The notes beneath the pieces are model-generated. The model saw nothing but the letters and a program-made list of their open reading frames with translations, was not told where the DNA came from and did not search any database. Shown here in pieces: positions 15,669 through 23,823 of a DNA stretch of 56,016 bases. Both the position numbers and the translations under genes were made by a program. The first letter of the stretch is position 1. Every line of letters begins with the position of its first letter. Source of the DNA: DATCZB01 sp035513215 (GTDB lineage: Bacteria > Pseudomonadota > Gammaproteobacteria > Steroidobacterales > Rariloculaceae); NCBI GenBank assembly GCA_035513215.1, contig DATKCK010000074.1, positions 1-56,016 of the forward strand, read 5' to 3'.

Positions 15669-16373
15669 ATGGCTGGCAACAATATCCTCATCATCGATGA
15701 TGATGCGCGTCTTTCGGAGATGCTCGGGGAGTATTTTTCGGCCGAGGGCCTGAATCTCACTGCAGTAGCCAGCGGCACTCAGGGCCTCCGGGAAGCGCAG
15801 CAGACGGCCTTCGATCTGATCATACTCGACGTCATGCTGCCCGGGCTCTCGGGATTCGAGGTTCTGCGCCAGCTTCGCGACGCGGGAACGAAAACACCGG
15901 TGCTGATGCTGACGGCCCGAGGCGACGACGTCGATCGGATCGTCGGGCTCGAGATGGGAGCCGACGACTATCTGGCCAAACCGTTCAATCCGCGCGAGCT
16001 CGTTGCCAGAATCAAGGCGATCTTCCGTCGCACCGGCGAAGAAGAGGTCTCCGAGCAGACGGAGATCGAGATCGGGCCGCTCAGAGCCGTCTACAAGCGG
16101 CGCGAGGCCTTTCTCGACGGCCAGCCGCTGAAGCTGACGAACGCCGAGTTCATCGTTCTCGTGACACTGATGCGATCGGCGGGCGAAGTCGTCTCGCGAG
16201 AGGCTCTGACGCGTGCCGCCCTCGGCCGCGCGCTGTTGCCGGACGACCGCAGTCTCGATACGCATATCAGCAATCTGCGCAAGAAGCTCGTCAGCGATGG
16301 CGAGTCGGACCTCCAGATCCGTAGCGTGCGCGGCAGCGGCTATGTCCTCGTGACGCCCGAGGCCGAAGCATGA
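15669..16373 (+). CDS. cpxR: CpxR-like response regulator (OmpR family)
   Basis: A 234-residue two-component regulator. The receiver domain (1-120) has acidic pocket D10-D12 ('IIDDDAR'), phospho-acceptor D54 ('IILDVMLPG'), the 'LTARGDD' switch region and K104 ('YLAKPF'). The C-terminal winged-helix (about 135-230, 'LTNAEFIVLVTLMRSAGEVV' and 'VRGSGYVL') binds DNA. A GTG at 15648 is in frame, but ATG 15669 has AAGGA 8 nt upstream. It overlaps the downstream kinase gene by 4 bp (ATGA). The cpx assignment rests on sequence flavour and the partner, and a close homologue such as RstA-type cannot be excluded. Confidence 0.82.
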   Translation: MAGNNILIIDDDARLSEMLGEYFSAEGLNLTAVASGTQGLREAQQTAFDLIILDVMLPGLSGFEVLRQLRDAGTKTPVLMLTARGDDVDRIVGLEMGADDYLAKPFNPRELVARIKAIFRRTGEEEVSEQTEIEIGPLRAVYKRREAFLDGQPLKLTNAEFIVLVTLMRSAGEVVSREALTRAALGRALLPDDRSLDTHISNLRKKLVSDGESDLQIRSVRGSGYVLVTPEAEA

Positions 16374-17746
16374 AGCTTTTCTGGAAGCTGTTTCTGACTC
16401 TGGGCGTGGCGATGACTGTCGCCATGGTCGCCGCCGTCACGATGGGCTGGCAGGTAGGTCAGCTCGCGGTCGAGCAATTCTTCGACTTCAACTTCGAGAA
16501 CCGCGAGGCCGTGATCAATCGCGCCTCGCAGGCGCTGAATCGCGGCGGGCGGGAAGAGCTGACGAGCTGGCTGCGCCAAAATCAGACGCCCGTTCCGGGC
16601 CGAATGCTGCTGATCATCGACGATCGCGGCGAGGATCTTCTCGACCGCGAGATTCCAGAAGACGCCCGACGCTTCCTGCGCTGGCAATCCTTCGGCCAGA
16701 GCGACAGGCGCTGGGAGAACTTCGGCGCAGGCCGGAACCGGATGGGCCCGCAGTTCACCGAGGTTCTGCTTGCGCCGAACGGAGAGAGCTTCCGAATCCT
16801 CTTCGACACGACGGCGATTACCTTGCTCAATATCCTGAGGATGCCCGCCACTCAGGTCGGCGTGGTGACGCTTGCGATTATCATGGCGGCGGCGACGGCC
16901 TTGCTCCTGGCAAAGTCCTTCTCGTCGCCTATCGTCAGGCTTCAGCGCGCAACACGCGCGCTGGCAGCGGGCACCCTCGAGGCGCGGGTCGGCGCGCCGT
17001 TCGACAGGCGCAAGGACGAGGTCGGCACGCTGGCGCGTGACTTCGACGCCATGGCAGAGAAAGTGCAGGCGCTGATCACCGACAAGGAGGTCCTGCTGCG
17101 CGACGTCTCGCACGAGCTGCGCTCGCCTCTCGCGCGCATTCGCGTCGCGCTGGCGCTCGCCCAGAGAAAAGCCGACGTATCGGCTCAAGGCGATCTCGAG
17201 CGCATCGATCAGGAGACCGAAAGGCTCGACCAGCTCGTCGGCCAGATACTGACACTGGCGCGGCTGCGCTCATCGCGCCTCGAGCAGCATGTCGACGTGG
17301 ACCTGAACGCGCTCGTTGGCGAGGTCGTTGCGGATGCCCGATTCGAGCAGGCCGACGCCCGGATCAGCTTCGAGACCGGCGACGTGCCGGCGATCAAGGG
17401 CAATCCCGGCGAGCTCGCAAGCGCCATCGAAAACGTGCTGCGCAACGCGCTAGTTCACTCCGAGAGTGTAGCCCAGGTCGAGGTCCGGCTCGAAAAGACG
17501 CCGGCCGAGACCGTCATCACGATTGCGGACCGCGGGCCCGGCGTGCCCGAAGAGGATCTCACGCGACTGTTCGAGCCGTTTTATCGCGTCGACCCGAGCC
17601 GGGACCACCAGCAGACCGGCTCCGGGCTCGGGCTCGCGATTTCCGCGCGCATCATCGAGCACCATGGGGGCCGGATCGAGGCGAGAAACCGGCCGGACGG
17701 GGGCCTTGTCGTAACCTTCAGACTCCCCGCCCGGCGATACCACTGA
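16370..17746 (+). CDS. cpxA: CpxA-like sensor histidine kinase
   Basis: A 458-residue inner-membrane kinase. TM1 lies at about 8-28, a periplasmic sensor of about 130 residues follows, and TM2 is at about 161-182. The HAMP linker ends near 235. The HisKA domain carries the autophosphorylated H248 in 'DVSHELRSPLARIRVAL'. The ATPase domain shows the N box ('ENVLRNALVHS'), G1 ('IADRGPGVPEEDL'), F box ('FEPFYRV') and G2 ('GSGLGLAI'). Start and preceding stop overlap, so it pairs with the regulator just upstream. The sensor region is rich in Arg and Asn and has no recognisable ligand site. The likely role is envelope stress sensing. Confidence 0.85.
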   Translation: MKLFWKLFLTLGVAMTVAMVAAVTMGWQVGQLAVEQFFDFNFENREAVINRASQALNRGGREELTSWLRQNQTPVPGRMLLIIDDRGEDLLDREIPEDARRFLRWQSFGQSDRRWENFGAGRNRMGPQFTEVLLAPNGESFRILFDTTAITLLNILRMPATQVGVVTLAIIMAAATALLLAKSFSSPIVRLQRATRALAAGTLEARVGAPFDRRKDEVGTLARDFDAMAEKVQALITDKEVLLRDVSHELRSPLARIRVALALAQRKADVSAQGDLERIDQETERLDQLVGQILTLARLRSSRLEQHVDVDLNALVGEVVADARFEQADARISFETGDVPAIKGNPGELASAIENVLRNALVHSESVAQVEVRLEKTPAETVITIADRGPGVPEEDLTRLFEPFYRVDPSRDHQQTGSGLGLAISARIIEHHGGRIEARNRPDGGLVVTFRLPARRYH

Positions 17747-17756
17747 GAGTTTCGCG

Positions 17757-19049
17757 CTAGAGAATGTAGCCCCGTTCCTCGTGCTGGGTCAGATCCAGCC
17801 CCTGGCGCTCGTCGTCCTCCGAAGCGCGCAACGGACTCACGATTCCGATGAGCTTGAGCAGCACGAAGGTCGCGATGCCGCACCAGGCGACGGTCGCGAC
17901 GGCGCCCGTTAGTTGCACGAGCAACTGTCCGCCGACCGTCTGGCCGTCCGCAAGCGGCGAAACGCCGCCGAGATAGACCGAGAACGGCGCGGTCATCAAA
18001 AGGCCGATGAAGCCGCCGACTCCGTGCACGGGGAATACATCGAGCGAATCGTCGATCCTGAGCTTGCGCTTCAGGAACTGCGTCGCGAGGAAGCAGACGA
18101 CGCCGGCGACAAAGCCGATGACGAGGGCGCCGGCGGGGCCAACGAATCCTGATGCCGGCGTGATCGTGCCGAGGCCGGCGACCATGCCGGTGACGATGCC
18201 GAGCACGCTCGGCTTGCCGAAACGGACCCACTCCATCCCCATCCACGCCAGGGAACCTGCGGCCGCCGAGATGTGCGTGACGAGGATGGCCATGCCGGCC
18301 GCGCCGCCTGCGGCCAGCGCGCTGCCGCCGTTGAAGCCGAACCAGCCGACCCAGAGCATCGATGCGCCGGCAACTGTCATCGTCAGATTGTGCGGCGGCA
18401 TCGGCTCGTCCGGGAATCCCTTGCGGTTCCTGAGCACGACAGCGGCGACGAGCGCGGCGACTCCGGCATTGACGTGGACGACGGCCCCGCCCGCGAAATC
18501 CCGGAAACCGCGCGCGTTGAGCCAGCCGTCGCTGGCCCAGACCCAGTGCGTGACCGGGAAATAAACGACGATGACCCACAGAATCGTGAACAGAAGCATC
18601 GCCGGGAAGCGCATGCGCTCGGCGAAGCCGCCGACGATCAGCGCCGGCGTGATGATCGCGAACGTCAGCTGGAACATGACGAAAACCGTCTCCGGAATCC
18701 CGTCGCCCGAATCGAGGCCGATGCCCGACAGAAAGGCCTTCGAGAAGCCCCCGACGAGCCCGTTCAGAGCCGTGCCGCTGAATGCCATCGAATAGCCGAC
18801 GACGAACCAGACGATGCTGACGACGCAGCAGACGGCAAAGCACTGCATCAGCACCGACAGCACGTTCTTGGATCGCACCAGGCCGCCGTAAAACAGGGCG
18901 AGCCCGGGCAAGGTCATGAACAGCACGAGGGCCGTGGACGTCATGATCCACGCCGTATCGCCGCTGTCGATCGACTGCGCCCGTGCCAACTCGGGCAACA
19001 GGAGGCCCACGCCCGACAGCGCAGGCAGAAGCTTGCGTAGTGTTTTCAT
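17757..19049 (-). CDS. amtB: Ammonium transporter
   Basis: A 430-residue Amt protein with a signal peptide (ends near 25, 'ELARAQ') and 11 membrane helices. Conserved pieces are 'DTAWIMTSTALVLFMTLPGLALFYGGLVR', quoted only by its edges 'DTAWIMTSTALV' and 'GLALFYGG', then 'AGGAVVHVNAGVAALVAA' (the first pore His), 'GWFGFNGGSA' and 'FPVHGVGGF' (the second pore His). The C-terminal tail ('LDLTQHEERGY') is the cytosolic part that contacts GlnK. It is 17 bp downstream of glnK, the normal operon order. Its stop lies 10 bp from the convergent kinase gene. Confidence 0.95.
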   Translation of the reverse strand: MKTLRKLLPALSGVGLLLPELARAQSIDSGDTAWIMTSTALVLFMTLPGLALFYGGLVRSKNVLSVLMQCFAVCCVVSIVWFVVGYSMAFSGTALNGLVGGFSKAFLSGIGLDSGDGIPETVFVMFQLTFAIITPALIVGGFAERMRFPAMLLFTILWVIVVYFPVTHWVWASDGWLNARGFRDFAGGAVVHVNAGVAALVAAVVLRNRKGFPDEPMPPHNLTMTVAGASMLWVGWFGFNGGSALAAGGAAGMAILVTHISAAAGSLAWMGMEWVRFGKPSVLGIVTGMVAGLGTITPASGFVGPAGALVIGFVAGVVCFLATQFLKRKLRIDDSLDVFPVHGVGGFIGLLMTAPFSVYLGGVSPLADGQTVGGQLLVQLTGAVATVAWCGIATFVLLKLIGIVSPLRASEDDERQGLDLTQHEERGYIL

Positions 19050-19066
19050 TGTTGTTTTCTCCCGAA

Positions 19067-19405
19067 CTAGATGGCCTGGTCGCCGGTCTCGCCGGTGCGA
19101 ATCCGGTGAACCTGCTCGAGATTGGTCACGAAGATCTTGCCGTCTCCGACCTTGCCGGTCTTGGCGGCCTCGATCAAGGTCTCGACGACCCGATCCGCGA
19201 GCTCGTCGGTCACGGCCACCTCGATCTTGACCTTGGGCAGAAAATCCACGACATATTCCGCGCCGCGATAGAGCTCGGTATGGCCCCGCTGGCGCCCGAA
19301 GCCCTTGACCTCGGTGACGGTCATCCCCTGTACGCCGACCTCCGCCAACGCGTTTCGGACATCATCCAGCCGGAATGGCTTGATAACGGCTGTTATCAGC
19401 TTCAT
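19067..19405 (-). CDS. glnK: Nitrogen regulatory protein P-II
   Basis: A 112-residue P-II protein that senses 2-oxoglutarate, ATP/ADP and, through uridylylation, glutamine, and blocks AmtB when nitrogen is plentiful. Tyr51 lies in the T loop 'YRGAEYVVDFLPK'. 'KVGDGKIFV' is the B loop. The ATG at 19405 has a GGGGGGAA ribosome site just upstream. An upstream extension to 19489 is ignored because it lacks P-II sequence. With amtB downstream the call is glnK rather than glnB. I could not find a convincing sigma54 promoter upstream. Confidence 0.95.
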   Translation of the reverse strand: MKLITAVIKPFRLDDVRNALAEVGVQGMTVTEVKGFGRQRGHTELYRGAEYVVDFLPKVKIEVAVTDELADRVVETLIEAAKTGKVGDGKIFVTNLEQVHRIRTGETGDQAI

Positions 19406-19521
19406 GAGTTCCCCCCGATTGTTGTTATTGCGTGGGCGGAAAGCCAGCCCCGCATGATCTACAATGCCAATTAAGGATCCAAGGCGCAATATCCGGCCTC
19501 GAAGGGGCCAAGGGGGCTCGC

Positions 19522-20517
19522 ATGACCCGAAAGGACAATCGAATCAAACCTTCCGAGATCACTCCCGAGGACGTCTACCTCAATCGTCGTAAGCTCGTCG
19601 CCGGCGCCATGGCGATGGGCCTCTTGCCCGGATGCCAGCCGGACGCGACCGCGGCCGCGATTCCCGAGGGCGGCGAGTTTGGGGATCTTCAACCCTGGGC
19701 CGGATCGACGAGCGAGAGATCGACGCCGCTGGAGGCTGCCTCGAGCTTCAACAATTATTACGAGTTCGGTACCGGTAAGGACGATCCGGCGAGGTACGCG
19801 GACACGCTCGTCACGTCTCCCTGGTCGATCGAAGTGACGGGCGAGGCCGACCGGACCGGCACGTATGCGCTCGAGGATATTCTCAAGCCGCATGCGCTCG
19901 AGGAGCGCGTTTATCGCCTTCGCTGCGTGGAGCGCTGGTCCATGGTCATCCCCTGGGTCGGATTCCCGATGGCAGACCTGCTGAAACGCTTCGAACCGCG
20001 GTCGAGCGCCAGATTTGTCCAGTTTTACACGCTCGCCGACCGCGAGCAGATGCCGGGCCTGCGCAGCAACATCCTCGATTGGCCCTATCTCGAAGGACTG
20101 ACCATTGAGGAGGCCATGCATCCGCTGACTCTCGCGGCCGTCGGCATGTACGGGAAGGTGCTTCCGAACCAGAACGGTGCGCCGATCCGGCTGGTCGTGC
20201 CCTGGAAATACGGCTACAAGAGCGCAAAGTCCATCGTCAGGATCAGTTTCACCGACGAGCGGCCGCGCATCACGACCGAGTCGAGAAGCGAAGGGGGCTG
20301 GACCTGGCAAACAGCGTGGAACTGGTATGCCGGGAACGAGTACGGATTCTATTCGAACGTAAATCCGAACCGGGCGCACCCGCGCTGGAGCCAGCAGGTC
20401 GAGACGCGGATCGACGGTACTTTCCCGGAGCCGAGCATCGATACGCAGCTTTTCAACGGCTACGCCGAGGAGGTCGCGCATCTCTATCAGGGCATGGACC
20501 TGATCAAGAATCACTAG
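19522..20517 (+). CDS. msrP: Periplasmic methionine-sulfoxide reductase catalytic subunit
   Basis: A 331-residue molybdopterin enzyme that repairs oxidised methionine in periplasmic proteins using electrons from MsrQ. A twin-arginine signal is present ('NRRKLVAGAMAMG', 21-33), so it is exported folded. The Mo ligand is Cys135 in 'LRCVERWSMVIPWVG'. 'FVQFYTLADREQMPG' and 'APIRLVVPWKYGYKSAKS' are typical substrate and cofactor parts. Unusually, the signal ends in 'LLPGC' (Cys38), which resembles a lipoprotein site, although Pro at -2 is atypical. The start has AAGGGGG about 6 nt upstream. It is followed by msrQ, 9 bp away. Confidence 0.93.
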   Translation: MTRKDNRIKPSEITPEDVYLNRRKLVAGAMAMGLLPGCQPDATAAAIPEGGEFGDLQPWAGSTSERSTPLEAASSFNNYYEFGTGKDDPARYADTLVTSPWSIEVTGEADRTGTYALEDILKPHALEERVYRLRCVERWSMVIPWVGFPMADLLKRFEPRSSARFVQFYTLADREQMPGLRSNILDWPYLEGLTIEEAMHPLTLAAVGMYGKVLPNQNGAPIRLVVPWKYGYKSAKSIVRISFTDERPRITTESRSEGGWTWQTAWNWYAGNEYGFYSNVNPNRAHPRWSQQVETRIDGTFPEPSIDTQLFNGYAEEVAHLYQGMDLIKNH

Positions 20518-20526
20518 CCCGATTCC

Positions 20527-21141
20527 ATGCAGCGCTGGCAGCTCGGTCTGATCAAGGCCGTCGTCTGGGCGGCCTGCCTTGCGCCGCTGGCTTGGCTGTA
20601 CCTGCGCATCTTCCACCAGATCGGCGGCTACGTCGCGAGCCCCAGCATCGAGATTCTGCATACGATCGGTAAGACGGGTCTCAATCTTCTGCTGATCACG
20701 CTTGCCGTCACGCCGCTTCGGGTGTTGACGGGCCTGAACTGGCTCGTGCGCTTGAGGCGCCTGTTCGGCCTCTTCAGTTTCTTTTACCTCTCGCTGCACT
20801 TCAGCGCCTTCGTCTGGCTCGATCTGGGCTTTCGCTGGAGGATCATTTTCGCAGAGATTGTGCTCAGGCCCTACCTGACGATCGGAATGCTGGCACTCCT
20901 GCTCCTGATTCCGCTCGCCGTGACGTCGACGCGCAGCATGCAGCGGCGGCTCGGGCGCCGCTGGGCGCAGTTGCATCGTCTGATCTACGCGATCGCGATT
21001 CTCGGCGTATGGCACTTCTGGTGGCACGGCAAACAGACCAGCAACGAGCCCGTCGTTTATGCCGGCATTCTCGCCTTGCTACTCGGGTTCCGAATCTGGC
21101 GCGGCTGGCAGCGCCGCCAGCGGCGTCAGGCCAGCGGCTAG
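20527..21141 (+). CDS. msrQ: Heme-binding membrane subunit of the MsrPQ system
   Basis: A 204-residue integral membrane protein of the ferric-reductase-like fold with about six helices. Heme-ligand histidines are expected in 'FFYLSLHFSAF', 'RWAQLHRLIYAIAILGVWHF' and 'WWHGKQ'. It passes electrons from the quinone pool or flavin to MsrP. It directly follows msrP. The 3' end overlaps by 4 bp the convergent SH3-domain gene. Confidence 0.92.
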   Translation: MQRWQLGLIKAVVWAACLAPLAWLYLRIFHQIGGYVASPSIEILHTIGKTGLNLLLITLAVTPLRVLTGLNWLVRLRRLFGLFSFFYLSLHFSAFVWLDLGFRWRIIFAEIVLRPYLTIGMLALLLLIPLAVTSTRSMQRRLGRRWAQLHRLIYAIAILGVWHFWWHGKQTSNEPVVYAGILALLLGFRIWRGWQRRQRRQASG

Positions 21142-21740
21142 TACACCCTGAAGCCGCCGTAACGACGGCGGATCGAGGCGTCGAGCCACCACCAGCCGCC
21201 GACGAATCCGGCACCGAGGACGACGACGAGCGCGGCGACGACCCAGGGCCAGGGTATGGCGCCCCGATAGAGCTCCACGCGCGCCTGGTACTCCGAGTTC
21301 TCGCGCTGCAGGCGTGCCAGCGTGTCTCTGGAGACTTCGGCCGCCGCGAGCTCGAGCCCGGCCGAGGCGACGATGCCCGTGGCTTCGTCCTTGGCCGAGT
21401 CGCGCTCCGCGATCGCCGCTTCGAGCTCGCGCTCGAGCTCGGCCGCCGTCGCCTCGACCTCGGTCACGCGCAGCAGCGCGGGCTTCTCGCTGACCAGGAA
21501 AGCCGATCTGACCCAGCCCTGCTCACCGTCCGCCGTTCTCACCCTGGCGTAGTTCGCCACGCGCTCGAGGACGGTCAGCGCGGTCCCGCTGGCGAGGTTG
21601 CGAAAAGGCGAGTCGCTCGTATCCTCGGCCCGGTGCAGGCCGAGTTGCAGCATGTCGGTGACGTAAGCCGTTTCCTGCGCGCCGGCCGTGGCGGTTAGGA
21701 GCAGGAGCACGAGCACGCTCAAAGTGGTAATTCGTCTCAT
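21138..21740 (-). CDS. SH3-domain membrane protein, TIGR04211 type (YgiM-like)
   Basis: A 200-residue protein with a signal peptide (1-21, 'TATAGA'), a bacterial SH3 domain (about 25-90: 'AYVTDMLQLGLHRAEDTS' and 'QGWVRSAFLV'), a coiled coil (about 95-150) and one C-terminal membrane helix (about 165-187) with a short basic tail. This order is the mark of TIGR04211. SH3b domains bind cell-wall peptides, so the protein probably faces the periplasm and is anchored in the inner membrane. Function is unknown. It is the only gene of its unit. Confidence 0.85.
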   Translation of the reverse strand: MRRITTLSVLVLLLLTATAGAQETAYVTDMLQLGLHRAEDTSDSPFRNLASGTALTVLERVANYARVRTADGEQGWVRSAFLVSEKPALLRVTEVEATAAELERELEAAIAERDSAKDEATGIVASAGLELAAAEVSRDTLARLQRENSEYQARVELYRGAIPWPWVVAALVVVLGAGFVGGWWWLDASIRRRYGGFRVY

Positions 21741-21767
21741 CGATCCGATTCAACCCGGGGTCAACCC

Positions 21768-21796
21768 GGGGTCAGAGCCCGTGGGGCTCTGACCCC
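21768..21796. repeat. Perfect 13-bp hairpin, REP-like, beside a tandem 11-bp repeat
   Basis: GGGGTCAGAGCCC and GGGCTCTGACCCC are perfectly complementary around GTG. Just before it, CAACCCGGGGT occurs twice in tandem (21751-21761 and 21762-21772). It lies in the 59-bp gap between two minus-strand genes and could end transcription of either, but there is no T run. The GGGGTCAGA start resembles REP elements moved by REP-associated tyrosine transposases. No such transposase is in the window. Confidence 0.6.
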
Positions 21797-21799
21797 ATT

Positions 21800-23188
21800 C
21801 TAGCTTTTCGGCCTCGCTGCCTGACAGGCGAATTCGGCCGCCGCGATCCAGTGACGGGCTTCGACGAGATTGGCCGGCGCGCTGGCGACACCGTAACGCA
21901 GGGCCAGAGGCGTGCGGCGGCCGTCTGATTCGAAACCGAGCGCCTCGGCCGACTGCACGAGCTCGACCGCGAGCATCGTCGCGCCATTGCTATCTCGCTC
22001 GGGCAGGTGCACGACGAAACGGTCGGCAGCGAGTCTGCATCCCGTCTTGTTCGGCGTCGGCGAGCGGCGTATGAGCTGCGCGACACGCTGGATCGCCTCG
22101 TCTCCGGCGGCGTAGCCGAACGAATCGTTGATCCCCTTGAGCGCATTGATGTCGAGGTAGAGCAGCGTACCGGCGTCAGCGCCCCGCGCAGCCGTCATCT
22201 TCTCGTCGAGATAACGCTCGAAGGCCGGCCGGCTCATGAGCCCGGACATGGCATCCTGTCGCTCCGACAAGAGCGCCATGGCCTGGCACGACAGGAACTC
22301 GATCAGCCTGACGTCGTCGAGCTCGAAGTTCGGGCTCCCGGCGCCCCGAAACAGCGCGATGAGCCCCATCGCTCTCGCCTCGCGGTCCGCGACGGGACAG
22401 GACAGGATCTTGTACGGCGCCTTCACGCTGTCGACCCGATTGACGACCATCGGCTTGTTGTTGAGCTGTACCCAAGCCAGCAGGTGCTTGCGCGTGGCGT
22501 CCAGCTGCGCGCGCGTTTCGGCATCGGTGGCCGATTGCGCGATCTCGGTGAGGCCCTGATCGGGGATGCAGAAAACGGCGCAAAGGCAATCGAGCTGCTC
22601 AACACAGCGCTTGAGAAGTTGCCCGATCGCACCGGGGCTCGCCAGATCGATCTCGGCGATTCCGAGGAGGAAGTTCATCCGCACATCCACGCCGGTAGCC
22701 TGAGGCTCCTGCTTTGCCGCGACGGGCGGATCGGCCGCGGGCCGCTCGAGCGCGAGCTGGGACGCGAGGCACCGGAACAGTGGCCGCGTCATGCTCGCCG
22801 CCATGGACTTGCCCGAGTTCGAATGCGTTCGCCCGAGCTCGACCAGGACGTAGCCGAAGACCTCGCCCGAGGAACCACCGAGCTTGGCAATCACGGCCGT
22901 TGCGCCTGCGCTCGTATCGCGGATTACGCCCTGGTTCAGGGAAAGGCCCTGATTGCGGTTTCTGAAGTCTTCGACGAGCTCGCGGAAATCGGGCCGCTCG
23001 AAGCCGTCCGAGCACCAGGCCAGGTCGCCGTCAATGGCGTAGATCGCGACGCAGCCCGAGCTCGGCAGCAGCATTTTGACGAGCTGGGCGTAGGCCTCAT
23101 AGACCGGGGTCACGGGCTGCGCTTTGGCTTCGACTGTCGCGGGGACGTTCATCGCGGGCGGGTTTGACGGTGTTCCGACCGAAATCAT
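21800..23188 (-). CDS. GAF-like/degenerate GGDEF protein
   Basis: A 462-residue cytosolic protein. Residues about 30-150 and 170-315 look like two GAF-type sensor domains ('LLGIAEIDLASPGAIGQLLK' begins the second). The C-terminal third is a GGDEF domain with the metal-site 'LLYLDINALKGIND' (D346) and 'FGYAAGDEAIQRVA', but the signature itself reads A-A-D-R-F (387-391) instead of G-G-D-E-F. Losing both glycines and the glutamate should abolish diguanylate cyclase activity, so it is probably a c-di-GMP or GTP sensor or a scaffold. Start sites at 23188 and 23152 are both possible, and neither has a strong ribosome site. Confidence 0.78.
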   Translation of the reverse strand: MISVGTPSNPPAMNVPATVEAKAQPVTPVYEAYAQLVKMLLPSSGCVAIYAIDGDLAWCSDGFERPDFRELVEDFRNRNQGLSLNQGVIRDTSAGATAVIAKLGGSSGEVFGYVLVELGRTHSNSGKSMAASMTRPLFRCLASQLALERPAADPPVAAKQEPQATGVDVRMNFLLGIAEIDLASPGAIGQLLKRCVEQLDCLCAVFCIPDQGLTEIAQSATDAETRAQLDATRKHLLAWVQLNNKPMVVNRVDSVKAPYKILSCPVADREARAMGLIALFRGAGSPNFELDDVRLIEFLSCQAMALLSERQDAMSGLMSRPAFERYLDEKMTAARGADAGTLLYLDINALKGINDSFGYAAGDEAIQRVAQLIRRSPTPNKTGCRLAADRFVVHLPERDSNGATMLAVELVQSAEALGFESDGRRTPLALRYGVASAPANLVEARHWIAAAEFACQAARPKS

Positions 23189-23317
23189 GCCGTCTCGACC
23201 CGATGTTCGCGGTGATTTATGTCGCAGTCCCGGCCGCGGGCAGGCGGCCGGAATGGGCCGGATTCGGGCAGGCGCCGACGCCGGGACCTCCCGGACGGGC
23301 CGTCCGGCGCCGTGCCG

Positions 23318-23692
23318 TCAGCCGCGCCCGACCAGAAAACGCGGCGGGGCCGCTCTGGCCGGGGCCAAAGCGGCTTCGGCGTCGACGCGCGCGCCGCGCC
23401 CCATTGCGAGCACCTCGGTATAAAGCCGAACGATCGTCTGGGCATGCCACCAGGCCTCGGCCGGTGACATCTTCTGCACGCTCGCCTCGACACGATCGAC
23501 CTTGCCGACCGGCGCGGCACGGTGCAGCGCCGCGTGAAGCTCGCCGAAGTCGACGTTGCTGTCGATCGGCAGATCAACCTGCCGAAGGTCTTCGAGATAC
23601 TCGGTGTAGGCCCGGCGCAATCGATTCTTGATCGGCCCCTCGCCCACGAGAGTCTGGACGGCGGCCTCGAACCGCTCGACGATTTGGGACAT
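23318..23692 (-). CDS. Small soluble protein of unknown function
   Basis: A 124-residue protein. The ATG at 23692 is preferred over upstream starts because GAAGGA lies 8 nt upstream and homology-like sequence begins there ('MSQIVERFEAAVQTLVGEGP'). It is mostly helical ('NRLRRAYTEYLEDLRQVD', 'AWWHAQTIVRLYTEVLAM'), without signal or membrane segment, and ends in an Ala/Pro/Arg-rich tail. I do not recognise the family. It lies between the GAF-GGDEF gene (129 bp downstream) and the sigma54 activator (131 bp upstream), all on one strand, so it might belong to the regulator's unit. Confidence 0.6.
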   Translation of the reverse strand: MSQIVERFEAAVQTLVGEGPIKNRLRRAYTEYLEDLRQVDLPIDSNVDFGELHAALHRAAPVGKVDRVEASVQKMSPAEAWWHAQTIVRLYTEVLAMGRGARVDAEAALAPARAAPPRFLVGRG

Positions 23693-23823
23693 GGTGCGTC
23701 CTTCTTGTTGTGCTTGCCGCGGCCCAAGGCCGCGGAGTCGGGGCGCCACGCCTGCCAAACAATTCAGCGCCCTGACGACCGAACGTATAACAGATTATGG
23801 GAACACCTCGCAAGTGACCGTTT

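Noticed and set aside
19406..19490. Possible sigma54 promoter upstream of glnK
   Set aside because: GG/GC pairs with 10-bp spacing occur only with poor flanks (GGGGCTGGCTTTCCGC), no better than chance.
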